A stretch of DNA of 64,000 nucleotides, taken from assembly GCA_910589415.1 (NCBI GenBank), contig OU342637.1, forward strand, positions 31,960,162 to 32,024,161, in the 5' to 3' direction. The notes beneath the pieces are model-generated. The model saw only the letters and a list, made by a program, of their open reading frames with translations, was not told where the DNA came from and did no database searches. The translations under genes and the position numbers were made by a program. Numbering within the stretch: the stretch's first letter is position 1; each line of letters begins with the position of its first letter. Below, one piece after another: positions 29,978-41,759 of this stretch. Source of the DNA: Malachius bipustulatus (taxonomy: Eukaryota > Arthropoda > Insecta > Coleoptera > Melyridae).

Positions 29978-32313
29978 TTAATGTTTCTTATTCTTATTCT
30001 TATTTACGTTACGTTTACCTAAATTGGAAGAGTGGTAAGTCTTGTACGAAGATCCGTAACCGGATTGACCTCCCAATCCGGAAGAATACAAACTACCTCC
30101 GCCGAAGCCTGATCCCAGACCGGAGGAACCAAACGAGGATAATCCGGAGCCTCCAAAACCGGAGCCGGAAAGATCGGAGCTGTATCCCAATGCGGATCCC
30201 AGGCCGGAACCGGAACCGAATCCGTAGTTAGTCGAGTAGCCTGAGCTCAGACCGGAACCTAATCCGAATCCGGAGCTTGAAGCGTCACTGGCGCCGAATC
30301 CAGCGCCGTATCCGCCTCCATATCCGCCCAGACCTCCGGCGGAACCGAAGGATGAGTATGAGGAAATTCCAGCTGAGTCTCCGAATCCTGCACCACCGAC
30401 TCCTACACCGCCGACTCCTAGACCGCCTGCATCACCAAAGCCTGATCCGAATGAAGAACCACCGGCTCCGAATGAGGATTCACCGGCTCCGTATGAGGAA
30501 CCACCGACTCCGAACGATCTGCCAGCGATGAAGCTACCCCTGGAGATGAGGCTAGAGTCAATTCCGGCGCTAGTTAAATCTTCAACGTGATGTCTGCTGA
30601 TTCCGGCATCGACAACTCTGGGTTCCTTGACGTAGACCTTGACGGGTACCCTGACTGGAATGGGGTTGGGGATTGGTACTCCGACGGCCTTGGCGACGGG
30701 TACTCTGACTTGGTAGGGCTCTCTGACAGCGTAAGGCCTGGTGACGTGGTATGGGACCCTCTTGGTGATGTAGACTGGGTATGGTTTGGGTACGGTGTAA
30801 GGTACTCTGACATGGACAGCTACTGGGACTGGATGGGGTGTTTTTACGGCGTATGGTTTGGGTACTTCCACGGCGTATTTGACATGTACTGGGTACGGGA
30901 CTGGTCTGGGTACGGCTACCTTGTAGGGTTGTGGTACATGGATAGTTTTGGTTAGGGTTACTGGGTAGGGTCTGGGAACTTCGTAAGGAATTTGCTGGAG
31001 GACCTTACGGACGACATTGGTATGGCTTTGTTCGTGGATGCCAACGGTACGGGCAGCTCCAATTACCCTAGCAGTTTGGGTTGCGGTCGAGATTCCGTAA
31101 CCGCTTCCGGTTGAGCCTCCAATACCAGCACCGCCGACTCCTAGACCTGCGCCGCTAGATTCGAAGGTGGAGGTGGTGTAACCGGCGTTTCCACCGGAGA
31201 TTCCGCCAACGCCCAAAGAACCTGCGTCCAATCCAGCACCGCCAGCGCCGAATCCTACGCTTCCAGCGGAGAATCCTGCATCACCAGCGCCAAATCCTGC
31301 ACTGCCAGCTGAGAATCCGGCATCACCAGCGCTGAATCCTGCGCTTCCGGCTGAGAATCCTGCATCACCAGCGCCGAATCCTGCGCTTCCGGCTGAGAAT
31401 CCTGCATCACCACCGCCAAATCCTGCACCAGCAGCTCCAGCATTCAATGCGGAAGCATCGACGCCTGAGCTGAAACCTGACGAGCTGAAAGAGGCTTCTG
31501 AACCGCCAAGACCAGCAGAACCGGCAGAGAACCTGGAAGCGATGTCACCGCCGCCGGCGGATAGGCCTGACCCGAAGGAGGATCCTTCGAATGAGGAACC
31601 GCCTAGGGAAGCCTCGCCGAGAGACGCACCGGAGAGTTCACCGGAGCCGGACGAGCCGGCGCTGTATTGGTAGCCCTCTCCTCCTTCGAGTGAAGCACCA
31701 AGACCAGCGCCGCCGGACGAGTACTCACTGCTGAAGGAAGAACCGCCGCCGATGCCGTTGGCGAGGATACCGTCAGCTTCAGTGCCTGCTGCGACCTTGT
31801 CACCGTGCAGGGTGCGTTTCTCTTGTTTAACTACTTTGCTGATTTTAACATTTCCCGCGGCTGTTAGAGCCACAATGGCCAACAGGCTCAGATACTAGAA
31901 GAGAAAAAATTATAAATTGTTATGGGTCGCTTTCTTCTGTATGTTTGGTTATAGTAAAAATGTATAGATGTGCATTTTAAAGCGGGGAGAATTTTTGATT
32001 TCGATTTTGATTAAGGGTGGGTAGTGATATTGGATATGAGGGAAAGCAAGTGTTCATGTTTGAATCAAAATGATACGGTAAAAAAATGATGATAATAAAA
32101 ACAGTGGTCACTTTTGCTATCTGCAACAGGTAATGATGATAAGTGTAAAGGTAATAATGAGAAAAAAAAATTCACCCCAATAATAATAATAATAATAATA
32201 ATAATACAGAACTAATGTAATAATTAGAATTAATAATAGCAATAATAATAATAAATGATGAGTTTGTTATTAGAAATAACAATTATTATGGAACTTACGA
32301 AAAAAGCCTTCAT
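29978..32313 (-). CDS. Gene C: Vajk-like Gly-rich/PVPV cuticle-type protein
   Basis: Exon 1 is 32,313-32,299 (ATG AAG GCT TTT TTC, donor GTAAGT) and exon 2 is 31,894-29,978 (acceptor TTCTAG), joined in phase 0. The protein is about 643 residues: signal peptide MKAFFYLSLLAIVALTAAG, then VKQEKRTLHG with a dibasic KR, and a Gly/Ser/Ala-rich arm with repeated DAGFSAGSAGFGAG. Residues about 290-440 are a Pro/Val/Lys region of PYPV, VPKPY and PVPYPV blocks. A second Gly/Ser-rich arm and a basic tail (GKRNVNKNKNKKH) follow. The layout matches gene D closely and recalls Vajk cuticular proteins, named for valine- and lysine-rich blocks. It is expected to be secreted into cuticle. Gly-rich sequence makes shadow frames on the opposite strand. 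Family name is moderate confidence; the gene is near certain. Confidence 0.9.
32175..32205. repeat. (AAT)n microsatellite in gene C intron
   Basis: About ten uninterrupted AAT units lie inside the 404-bp intron of gene C. Confidence 0.85.
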
Positions 32314-32339
32314 GTCAGTCCGATTTTCTGACTGTATGA

Positions 32340-32407
32340 GATATTAATGATATTAGAAACAGGATTCATCTCCTTTTATAATAAGACTAGTTTGCGTTGA
32401 AGGACAT
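32340..32407 (-). promoter_or_regulatory. Promoter of gene C with block shared with gene D
   Basis: On the minus strand ATGTCCTTCAA (32,407-32,397) precedes TATAAAAGGAGAT (TATA at 32,380-32,374), followed by TCATTA with its A at 32,348 as initiator. Gene D has the same 11-mer at the same distance from its TATA box. TATA to ATG is 67 bp here and 68 bp in gene D. Confidence 0.75.
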
Positions 32408-32409
32408 GC

Positions 32410-33610
32410 GAAGATGATTTTATTCGCTTAGAACATAAAATTTGAACAGGATTGTAGTGACATTTCTTGGATCCTACACTTATTTGAGAATAATGGAAAT
32501 ATCAACTGGTTTGGCATAAAACGCGGACCATTAATTTCTTAAATATATGCGACCTAGGCGGCGATCTATGCCGTCTCGAGGAGAGCTTCAAGCTCGCAGA
32601 TGACACCCATTAATATTAATTCGCCATTATCATAAAATTGGATATTAAATTATCAATGACTATGCAGATGTGCATTATCTTCTTTTCGAAGGTCCAATTC
32701 GAGATTTCCATAATTCTTAATTATTGCCGATACAATTATTATTATCAAATTTCAAATTTCGCCCTCCCTGACAACATCCCGTTACTTACTCTTCGGCTAA
32801 AAATAAACTGTTATTCGTTATTCGATTATTTATTATCGACGCGATCTATTTATTATATCATCAATTTTACATAAAAAATAACACCGGGCGTTATAAATTT
32901 ACTGTTAAAAATGTCAAAACAATCGATATGCTAATTCGTGTTGATTTCCTGGAGGACGATAAATAAAAAATAATTCCTGCTAGAAAAAAATAATTAGGCC
33001 AAGCTATTCCTCGCTAATTTACTAATTTAGATTAGGGTTGGTATGTTGATGGATGGCCAGTCTAACTCAAACAAATCATAATTATAAAACACTCATCAGA
33101 ACTCCAATTTTTTGGGATAGAGGCGGATAAATTATCAGCTAACAGACAGCTATCTATCTATATCTCATCATAAGAAAATAATTGCCTGTCTCTCGTTTTT
33201 TAATGTAAAAGTTTATTTTTTGTTGTTTTTCGGCATCGTGAGAATTTTTTTTAATTCGATTAAAAAAATTGTCAACCGCTGATTGATTCGAGAAAAGGAT
33301 TCAAGACTAGTGATTGGTGATTTAAATAAAAGGAAGCTTAAATTGTCTTTTAAACAAATTGTCTAAACAAAATTAAAAATTCATCATTTTAACTAATTTT
33401 TCAAAACACTTTTTCCATTAGATAAGAAAGTACTGAAAATTTTCCTCTTAAATTTTCATTTGAATCGGTAGTGCAGTAAATCGAACCCCACCAGGTCTCC
33501 CTTAGTTGTCTTAGTGCTCCCTAATTTACATTTTATTGAAATTTTCGGTATTTATTTTACAACTAGACCTTTTCCTTTTTGATTCAGAAAGTATGATTGA
33601 AATTCAGAAA
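32410..33610. other. Distal upstream region of gene C
   Basis: Unique sequence with one GC-richer island at about 32,545-32,610 (GACCTAGGCGGCGATCTATG, CTCGAGGAGAGCTTCAAGCT) that may be a control element. No credible gene. The 78-codon frame at 32,638-32,874 looks random. Confidence 0.4.
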
Positions 33611-33619
33611 ATATAACTC

Positions 33620-34870
33620 ATAACTAAGGGTTGTATATTTTATGACAATTAACACTTGATGATGTTTAATTTTCAATTATAAATTGGATCTGACAATCGT
33701 TTCGTTTTTTACACGGTTTTTTATTGATATACAACCCTTAGTTACTTTTATTCTCATAATGTTCCACCAAGTGCCCAGCGCAACTTCAATCAACTCAGGT
33801 ATAACTTGTAATTTAGAAAGTATAAAAACGTAATTCAGAAAGTATAACTTGTAATTCGGAAAATATAACCTGCAGTTCAGAAATTATAAAATATTATTCA
33901 AAAAGTGTAATTGTAATTCAGATCATTCATTTTTAAAATCAGGATACTAATCTAAATATATTTTAGATTAGTCAGTTTGAAGTCAGGAGTTATGACATAT
34001 AGTTGAGACTAATCAGTTCTTAATTACAAAGTACGCTTTCTATTTAACAATTTTTTAATCTGGATTACCAGTTATACTTTCTCTATTACAGATATACTTT
34101 CTGAAATACATATTATTCATCTGAATTACAAATTATATATAAGTACTTTCTAAATTACAATATATACTTTCTGAATTATGTTATATTCCTTCTAAATTAA
34201 ATGTTATACTTTCCTAATTATAAGTTGATTGAAGTTTCGCTGTTGATGTTTCATAAAAAGATTTTAATTGACAATTAAAAAAAAAATCTGAAAAAAATTG
34301 TTTTCTTTTTTACACCACGATAAAAATAATTGTCAGAATCAATTTTTAATTGTCAATTAAAATCTTTTTATGAAACATCAACAAGTATTTAATGTTATAC
34401 AACCCTTAGTTACTTTTAAGATAATGTTTTTTATAATCTGCCCAGCGAAACTTCAATCAACTGAAATATAGCTTGTAATTAGGAAAGTATAACATGTAAA
34501 ACAGAAAGTATAAACTGGTAATCTAGATTAGAAAATTGTTAATTAGACAGCGTAACTTGTAATTAAGAACTGATATTTTGTCTATTGACTAATCTAAAAT
34601 ATATTTATTTTGAACGCTTCTGATTTTAAAAATTATTATTATGAATTAAATTTACACTTTCTGAATATCATTTTATAATTTCTGATTTGCATATAATATT
34701 TTCCGAATTACTAGTTATATTTTCTGGTTCACAATTGATTAATCTGAACTAAAATATATACTTTCTGAATAACAAGTTATACTTTCTGAATTACAAGTTA
34801 TACTTTCTGAACTACATGTTATATTATCTGAGTTACAATTGAGTAATCTGAACTAAAATATACCGGTTGG
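33620..34870. mobile_element. Complex foldback region with 21-22-bp minisatellite
   Basis: Units like TTACAAGTTATACTTTCTGAA occur in both orientations: (GTATAACTTGTAATTCAGAAA)n at 33,800-33,900 and 34,470-34,560, and the reverse at 34,060-34,220 and 34,660-34,860. The phrase CTTCAATCAACT flanks units at 33,783, inverted at 34,223 and direct at 34,450. Near the centre is a perfect hairpin. The structure suggests nested foldback transposons built from a minisatellite. Confidence 0.7.
34242..34382. repeat. Perfect 40-bp inverted repeat hairpin
   Basis: Arms 34,242-34,281 (GTTGATGTTTCATAAAAAGA...) and 34,343-34,382 (...TCTTTTTATGAAACATCAAC) are exact reverse complements over 40 bases, with a 61-base loop. 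Confidence 0.9.
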
Positions 34871-36150
34871 ATGACGTATGGTCCAAAATAAGTAAAATAA
34901 ATTCTCAATAAACACGGTCCGCAAATTGACAGTTTTAAAGATACAGAGGATTTTTTTACATTTTTTTTTAGGTAAAAATTAGCGTTTTAAGCAAAATAAT
35001 TTTTTATTGTGACAAATTTTTGGTTTCCTTAATATTTTTAATACTGAAAGGCGTGAGAAAGAATATTCATGCCGGCCATAAAAAATATTTTCAGCAAGTC
35101 ACGACAAATTTAATAATAAAATCAGATATGTTGTTCTAATGTTAACTGTAATAATTAATTGGAACATTATTCATTGTTGTTTCAATAGTGACTTCTAATC
35201 TAATAAATTCTTCAGTTATTATATTGATAAAAACATCTCACAAAAACGTTAAATTGTTGTTTCAAAAGTATATGTATGGTCGATTTCCTTTGAACCATCA
35301 AGAGATGTTTCAGATATTATTCAGAAACGTTTAAAAAAAAAGATTTCATTTTTATTTCAAAAGTAACTCTATGTTAGGACTCATGCGGGTGGTTGCAAAA
35401 GAAACGATATATTATCCATTCCGAGCACCTCTCTATATAGGACCTAACCAGAATTAATTTAATTCATTTAAATTACCAAAATATGTTTCCAGACCTATTT
35501 AATTGGTCAAATTGTTGTCTTGAAAATGTAACTGCTATATCGTTAACTGTTTGCATTTTAGAATCCCGAAGATGACCCAAATTGTTGGTCGGAACGTTTG
35601 ATTTAATAATAAAGACCATACTTTAAGAAGAGAATTTTTTGCCTATAGCCCTTAACAATTTTCAATTAACTACCTATAATTTTTGGCAATTACTATAGTG
35701 TTTCAAAATATAGTTTCCATGTTAACTAAATTAATTGCTGCCTATTGTCAAAAGTATTTTGACGTAAAGTTATCAATATTACTTGTATTATTAGGCAATG
35801 TCCTATGTACAGAGGTATGGTCAGTAATCTGGTATACTTTCTGAATTATGTTACATTTTCTAAATTACCTACATGTTAATTTTTTGAAGTACAGGTTATA
35901 CTTCCTGAATTATTAGATATTGTACTTGCTTAACTACCGGTTGCTGAATTACAAGTTATATTTTCTGTAATACGGTTATATTTTCTGGATTACATGTTAT
36001 GCTTTCTGAATTACAACTGGCAAAGGTGTAATATCAACCAAATACAGAAAAAAAGGTTGCACTAAAAAAATTTAAGATCTTATTTTCATTCTACGTCTTA
36101 ACATAGATACGAGTATTTCACCATAATTAATTCAACTACCCTTTTTATAA
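34871..36150. other. AT-rich gap with a second minisatellite patch
   Basis: No gene is visible. At 35,830-36,020 the TTACAxGTTATACTTTCTGAA unit returns in about six degenerate copies. The rest is unassigned. Confidence 0.45.
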
Positions 36151-37043
36151 TATATAGGGTGTTTACTGAAAGGTTTGCCAAACTTCACAGGCTGATTCTT
36201 CAAACTAAAATAAACAAAAATTTCCCATTAACGTGTGCCCGGAAAATCAGGGACATGCATTTTTGAGATACAGGGTGTCGTAGAAATAATATTTTTCCAG
36301 TTTTTTTTGAAGATATCTCGGAAACCATATAAGATATAATGTTCAGCTCTCATACACACAATGTGCTCACTGATCCCCTTAATTTCGGCGTAAAATAGAG
36401 GTTTTAAAAAAGTTCAGTGGCGTAGATTTAGGGTATTTTGCAGGTTTCGACCCCCTAATCTCTACGCCATTGGAATATCTGCGATTTTAAGCAGCGCCTT
36501 TAAACCGTCCATGTTTTCTACACCAAAAAGGTACTCTTGGTCAACGGCTTTAAAATGAACCGTTTCCGAGAAAAATTGAATTTTACGGGAGAAAACGTCA
36601 CTTTTTTAACGATTTTTCAACAGCATGAAAGTAAGTGAAAACTAATTCCTATATTTGATGTTTTCTCTCATAAAATGACATTTTTTCTCGGAAACGGTCA
36701 CTTTAGAGCCGTTAAGAGTACATTTTTGGTATAGAAAACATGGACGGTTCAAAGGCGCTGCTTGAAACCATCAAAACACCCTTAATCTACGCCACTGAAT
36801 TTTTTTAAAACCTTTATTTTTCTGGCGAAAATAACGGGGTCAGTGAGCACATGGGGTGTATAAGAGCTGAACTTGCATCGAAATATCGTCAAAAACACTG
36901 GGAAAATAATATTTCTTCGACACCCTACTGTATCTCAAAAACGGTGCATTTCCGTAAACACGTTAATGGTAATTTTTTGTTTATTTTAGTCTGAAGAATC
37001 AGCCTATGAAGTTTGAACAACCTCACAGTAAACACCCTGTATA
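36151..37043. mobile_element. Foldback/MITE element, ~890-bp palindrome
   Basis: The ends TATATAGGGTGTTTACTG and, inverted at the right end, TATACAGGGTGTTTACTG are followed by arms that match inward for more than 400 bp each. Pairs include GGCTGATTCTTCA, ATGCATTTTTGAGATACAG, GGCGTAGATTTAGGG, and ACCGTCCATGTTTTCTA with their inverted partners. The centre is near 36,600. No transposase. It is a non-autonomous foldback element. Confidence 0.85.
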
Positions 37044-39365
37044 AGTATCTACTTCTCCATCAATCAGCTACATTTTATTTGAAAAATTCTGAACTAGCTC
37101 GAGAAAACTTATCGAAAAACACAAAAAAGTGTTTAAAAAAAAAAAAATTTGCGACAACTTGAAGCGTGTTTTTTTCTCAACAACTAACAGAAATAACGAT
37201 AAATTTCCTCTATATCCGGCAATTCCCAATAATACAATTTCGTTCCTTATTTTTTATTAAGAACGTCCCGGAGTAACCTCGAGAGTCGCTGACTTTTCCT
37301 AAATTGATGAATGTCTCTGCTAGGAATAATCATCGATCTCGGAACCAGAATCAGCGGCGCAAGTTCACGCATCATTACGCAACTGGGGAAACGCATTTAT
37401 AGAGAGACGGGATTCCCGTTCCGGCACACATACGGTATCAATACCTACGCGAAGCTTGATCTTTATTTTCTCTGTAATTGTTTTAATAAATTTTCCCAAT
37501 TTACCCATTTTAATATGACAGGAATACCTACTGTTTCTTCTTCTTCTATGGCATCAAAATTATGAGAAAAAAAATTAAATTGATTTAAATTATAAAATTA
37601 AATTTAAAAAAAAAACTAAAAGGGTAGACATGATAAAACAAAAAAATAAAACAAAAACTCGAGTATCAAGGTGAATTTTAATGATGTGGAAGATAAAAGA
37701 ATTCTTGTATAAATTTAATAGACAATAAGGTAGTAAAAATATTTCAAAAACGGGCATTCTTCAAAATCCTAGACTGTTTGAAAAAAATAACAATTTACAT
37801 AACCTGCGGGAAAAAAATCGTGTTTTTTACAACTTCGGAATTATAATTTTATGGTATCCGCCTGGAGACTGTCCTAACAAAATTACGACCATTAATATTT
37901 AATTTTATCGAAAATAAGTGACTTGTCAGATTTGAGAATATGCAAATTCCGGTACCAAATATTTAAAAAACCGCTTGATTATGTAACGCGCGAATTTGAT
38001 ACCTATCAAATATTTTATGCATTGTGGAAACATTTTAAATATAAAAATTATGATTCTGTTTGTTTTGTATTGTGTGAAATATCGATTTTTACATAACATC
38101 AATTAATTTATAAAAAATCAATTCTTCCTTAAATGTCACGGGGTAGTGCTGGTGTTATTAATAGTGCTAGTGCAACAGATGTTATTTTTGATAAATATAA
38201 ATAAATTAATAAGATCCAATAAACAGGTGTGCCTTATTATTATTTATTTTTTTACTACATCATCCCTTAATTTAATATAATGAAATGATTATAACTATAT
38301 TAAAATAATTATATTGTGAATAGCTTTCCTTTCTTTATTTTCCTTATTTATTTTTTCATTTGCTTTGTTTTTCCTTGTTTACTCTTCTTAATTGGACTTG
38401 TTAAATCTATTGAGCAATAAAGGATTATTATTATTACAAATTTGATAAATTTGATCGTATAATTTTTATTGAGGTTGATATTTGGGAAAATCCTTGGCTT
38501 AAATTTTTTTCAATTTTATGGTTGGATTTAATTAATGTATCTAAAACACTGCAGTTATGATGACAGAGAATCGTCCTCATTTGCAACTTTTTACCGGTAA
38601 ACGGATTCATCAACCTTTAACATCCAAATATAGAATCAACCATCTATTGAGGAATTGCAATTATTTCATAATAACGCCCGTATAGTTCCTCAATTATTTA
38701 GATTTAAAAATCGAAAAAAGCTTATAACATTTGCCGCATTTATATATGAAAAGTCCATTCATAGCTGAGAAAAAAAATTAAAAAAAAAAACAACAACCTC
38801 AACATTTCGTGTATTAATTCCTGTGTGAATAGATAAACAAACAAACAAATAAAAAAATAAATTTATCCCGGACTAGATATTATGGTCGTGAACTTCCTTA
38901 ATAGAAATTCCAAGTTCAAGAAGATAATGATAATAAGTTATTGTATAATTTATAATTAATTATTTAATTAGTAGTAAAGGTCTATTAATTTTTTTTGCAA
39001 TTCATTCTCGTCGTTAAAACTCTCTGGTAATAATACCCGAGGATGGTAATGTTGCCCTTAATTATTAATTACACGACGCCGATCAGAATTACAAATTTCC
39101 AGAAAACATTTACACCGTCCAGCGATAATAATTACTACCAAAATCCATATATCACCGATTTAGGAACAACAAATTAATGTTAATGATATGCGTCGATTTT
39201 GGACAAACAGGTGATACGTTAGGCGACTATTCCAGTCGTTAAAACCCACTTTTATAGTGCAGTTTTATAAAAGTCAAGATCGTCTTAAAATATTCAAAAT
39301 TATGGTGGATCCTCTCTAGTCGCCAATACCAGCATTGTCAGGTTTACTAGAAATACGACTTGGCA
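37044..39365. other. Region upstream of gene D
   Basis: Mostly AT-rich. A balanced, unique stretch at 37,260-37,460 (ACGTCCCGGAGTAACCTCGA, GGAACCAGAATCAGCGGCGC) includes an 84-codon frame without recognisable domain. I read it as a candidate enhancer island rather than a gene. Nothing else was recognised. Confidence 0.4.
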
Positions 39366-39369
39366 CCGT

Positions 39370-39434
39370 ATGTCCTTCAATTTATAGATCTGTTCTTATA
39401 AAAGGTGATCGTTTCCAGTTTTCTTTACCATTCG
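39370..39434 (+). promoter_or_regulatory. Promoter of gene D with block shared with gene C
   Basis: ATGTCCTTCAA at 39,370-39,380, TATAAAAGGTGAT with TATA at 39,397-39,403, and initiator CCATTC with A at 39,430 (33 bp from TATA). The 11-mer and its spacing to the TATA box equal those of gene C. Confidence 0.75.
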
Positions 39435-39464
39435 TTTCTTGTAGTTTTACAAAAACATATTGAA

Positions 39465-41691
39465 ATGAAGGCTTTAGCGGTGAGTTAAAACAAATAATAC
39501 TCCTACATCATCGCATACACATACATTATTACTATTATTATCAATTATTATCATTATCAATTATTATCTATCTGTATATATATCTATTTATAATATATGT
39601 TTATACCTTACTTACTTACCTTATTATTTACCTAATTTAATCATCAAAAAGAAAAATATTTAATCCAAGCAACCCCATTAATTAATTACCCATAACTAGA
39701 GCAACCCCCTCCCCCTCCACCATATAACGGTAACTGATACCATTGATACTAATTAGAGATAATAATTAGAGCAATTCTTTATTAATCTGTTCCAGTGCCT
39801 TGTCCTCGCACTAGCCGTATTAGCTTCGGCTAAGAAGCCCGCCAAAGACCAGAAAAACAAACGTCAAATCCTAGGCGGTCTCTCAAGTGGCTTGGGAGGC
39901 GGCTATGGCGGTTACAACAGCTTCAACAGCTACGGCACCGGTCTCGGCGGCTACAGCCTCGGCTCCGGCCTCGGCTCCGGCCTTAGCTCCGGCCTCGGCG
40001 GCTCCGGAGCTTCCTTCTACAGCAGCGGCAGCGGTCTAGGCGGCGGTCTCGGCAGCAGCGGCTTCAGCAGCGGTCTCGGCAGCAGCGGCTTCGGCAGCAG
40101 CGGTTTCGAGGGTGGTCTAGCTTCAGGTTACAGTGCCGGTTTAGGTAGCAGCGGATACGGCGGTTCCTACGGGTACGGAGGCGGTTTCGAGTCTGGATCC
40201 GCAGGACTTGGACTCGGCGGTGCCAGTCTGGGTTACAGCGGTGCCGGACTTTCCGCAGGCGGTTTCGAGGGCGCCGGCGGCCTAGGTCTGGGAGCCGCAG
40301 GACTCTCCGGAGGAGGTATCGGAGGAGGTATCGGAGGTAGCAGCTTCGAGTCGTCGTCTTCCTACGGAGCCGGCGGTGCCGGTTTTGGAGCGTCAGGTTA
40401 TGGAGCCGAGTCTGCTGGTTACGGAACCGGATTCGGCAGCGGATCCTCGGCTGGATTCTTCGGTCACGGAGTCAGACAAACCAAAGGACCTAACACGGTG
40501 CACGTGAAAAACTACGTTCAGACCGTCAAGGTTGCCATCCCCAAACATTACCCAGTACCAGTAACTAAGATCAACAGAGTAGCCCATCCATACCCTGTAC
40601 CCGTATCCAAGAACGTCCCGGTCCCTTACCATGTCAGAACACCAGTCGAGGTATCCAAACCTTACCCAGTCAAAGTACCCCATCCAGTGCCATACCCAGT
40701 CAGAGTACATGTCCCCTACCCAGTCACTAAAGCCTACCCAGTTCCGATCGTGAGAGTCATCAAGGTACCAGTCGAACACCGTGTCCCCATCAAGGTACGT
40801 GTTCCAGTACAAGTCCCAGTACCCTTCCCAGTACAAGTACCTTACACCAAGAACTACCCGGTCGCCATCAAGAGCCCCATCGTTGTCCACGTTCCTGAAA
40901 TCGTTGGAGTCAAACACACCAAAATCATAACCGGCACCAAAGGTATTTCTGCCGGCGGTGAAAGCTACTCCTTCGCTGGTGAAACTGTTAGCGGAGTCAG
41001 CGGAGTAAGCAGTGGTGTCTCGACAGGAGAATTCTCCACTGGAGTCTCCGGAATTGACGCCAGATTTGGAGGTGGTGCTATTGGAGGAGATGCCGGCAGC
41101 TTTGGAGTCGGTGGAGGAATTGGTGGTGCCGAATTCTCCGGTGCCGGACTCTCTGGCGCTGAAGGATTCTCTACCGGATTCTCCTCAGGCGGAGGATTAT
41201 CAGGTGGAGCTATCGGCGGTGATGCTGGATTCAGCGGCGCCAGCTTCGGTTCCGCTGGAGGATTAGGAGGCGGTTTCGGAGATGCTGGAGTAGCCGGAAT
41301 CTCCGGAGGATCTTCAGGATTCGAAGGTGGAGTAGTATCCGGCGGATCGTCCGGATTCGAAGGTAGCTCAGTCGGCGGATCGTCCGGATTCGAAGGAGGC
41401 TCAGTCGGCGGATTTGGGGGCAGCGGCTTTGGAGATGCATCCGGTCTGGGTGTAGGAGGAGGAGTCTCCTCGGGATTGGGAGGCGGATCATCGTTCTCGC
41501 AATTCTCTAGCGAGGGAGGATACGGCGGTGGTGCCGGATTCGGTACCGGAGTCAGCGTGAGCGAAGAAAACGTAACAATCGAGAAAGCCGTTGGCGGTTC
41601 AATTGGCTCCGCCACCTCTGGGTTCGAGACCAACTCTCTCAAGAAGAGGGCTTCACACACAAAAAGGAGTGATAAGAAGAACAAGGCTTGA
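39465..41691 (+). CDS. Gene D: Vajk-like Gly-rich/PVPV cuticle-type protein
   Basis: Exon 1 is 39,465-39,479 (ATG AAG GCT TTA GCG, donor GTGAGT) and exon 2 is 39,796-41,691 (acceptor TTCCAG), phase 0. The protein is about 636 residues: signal peptide MKALACLVLALAVLASA, then KKPAKDQKNKR with a dibasic site, and a Gly/Ser arm (GSGLGSGLSSGLGGSG). Residues about 230-385 are the PVPV region (KHYPVPVTK, VPVPYHVRTPVEV, HVPYPV, VPVPFPVQVPY). A second Gly-rich arm and a basic end (KKRASHTKRSDKKNKA) follow. It is the divergent partner of gene C with the same domain order. Codon use shifts from GGC/AGC in the first half to GGA/TCC in the second. The long antisense frames are shadows. Poly(A) AATAAA is at 41,723. 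It is likely a secreted cuticle protein. Confidence 0.9.
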
Positions 41692-41722
41692 ACATTATTT
41701 AGGTGATATTGTATTATAGTGT

Positions 41723-41728
41723 AATAAA
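41723..41728 (+). terminator. Poly(A) signal of gene D
   Basis: AATAAA, 32 bases after the stop codon. Confidence 0.75.
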
Positions 41729-41759
41729 ATATTATTTAAATTAGTACTATGTTTTATTC

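Noticed and set aside
30277..30955. Plus-strand frames opposite gene C
   Set aside because: Shadows of the Gly-rich and PVPV coding sequence on the minus strand.
37311..37565. 84-codon plus frame in a balanced-composition island
   Set aside because: No TATA/short-exon context, signal peptide or family resemblance; more likely regulatory sequence that happens to be open.
40965..41684. 239-codon antisense frame rich in Pro/Glu opposite gene D
   Set aside because: It is the mirror of Gly/Ser codons (GGN/TCN) of gene D, with no signal peptide, splice context or domain. The same applies to 40,393-40,917.
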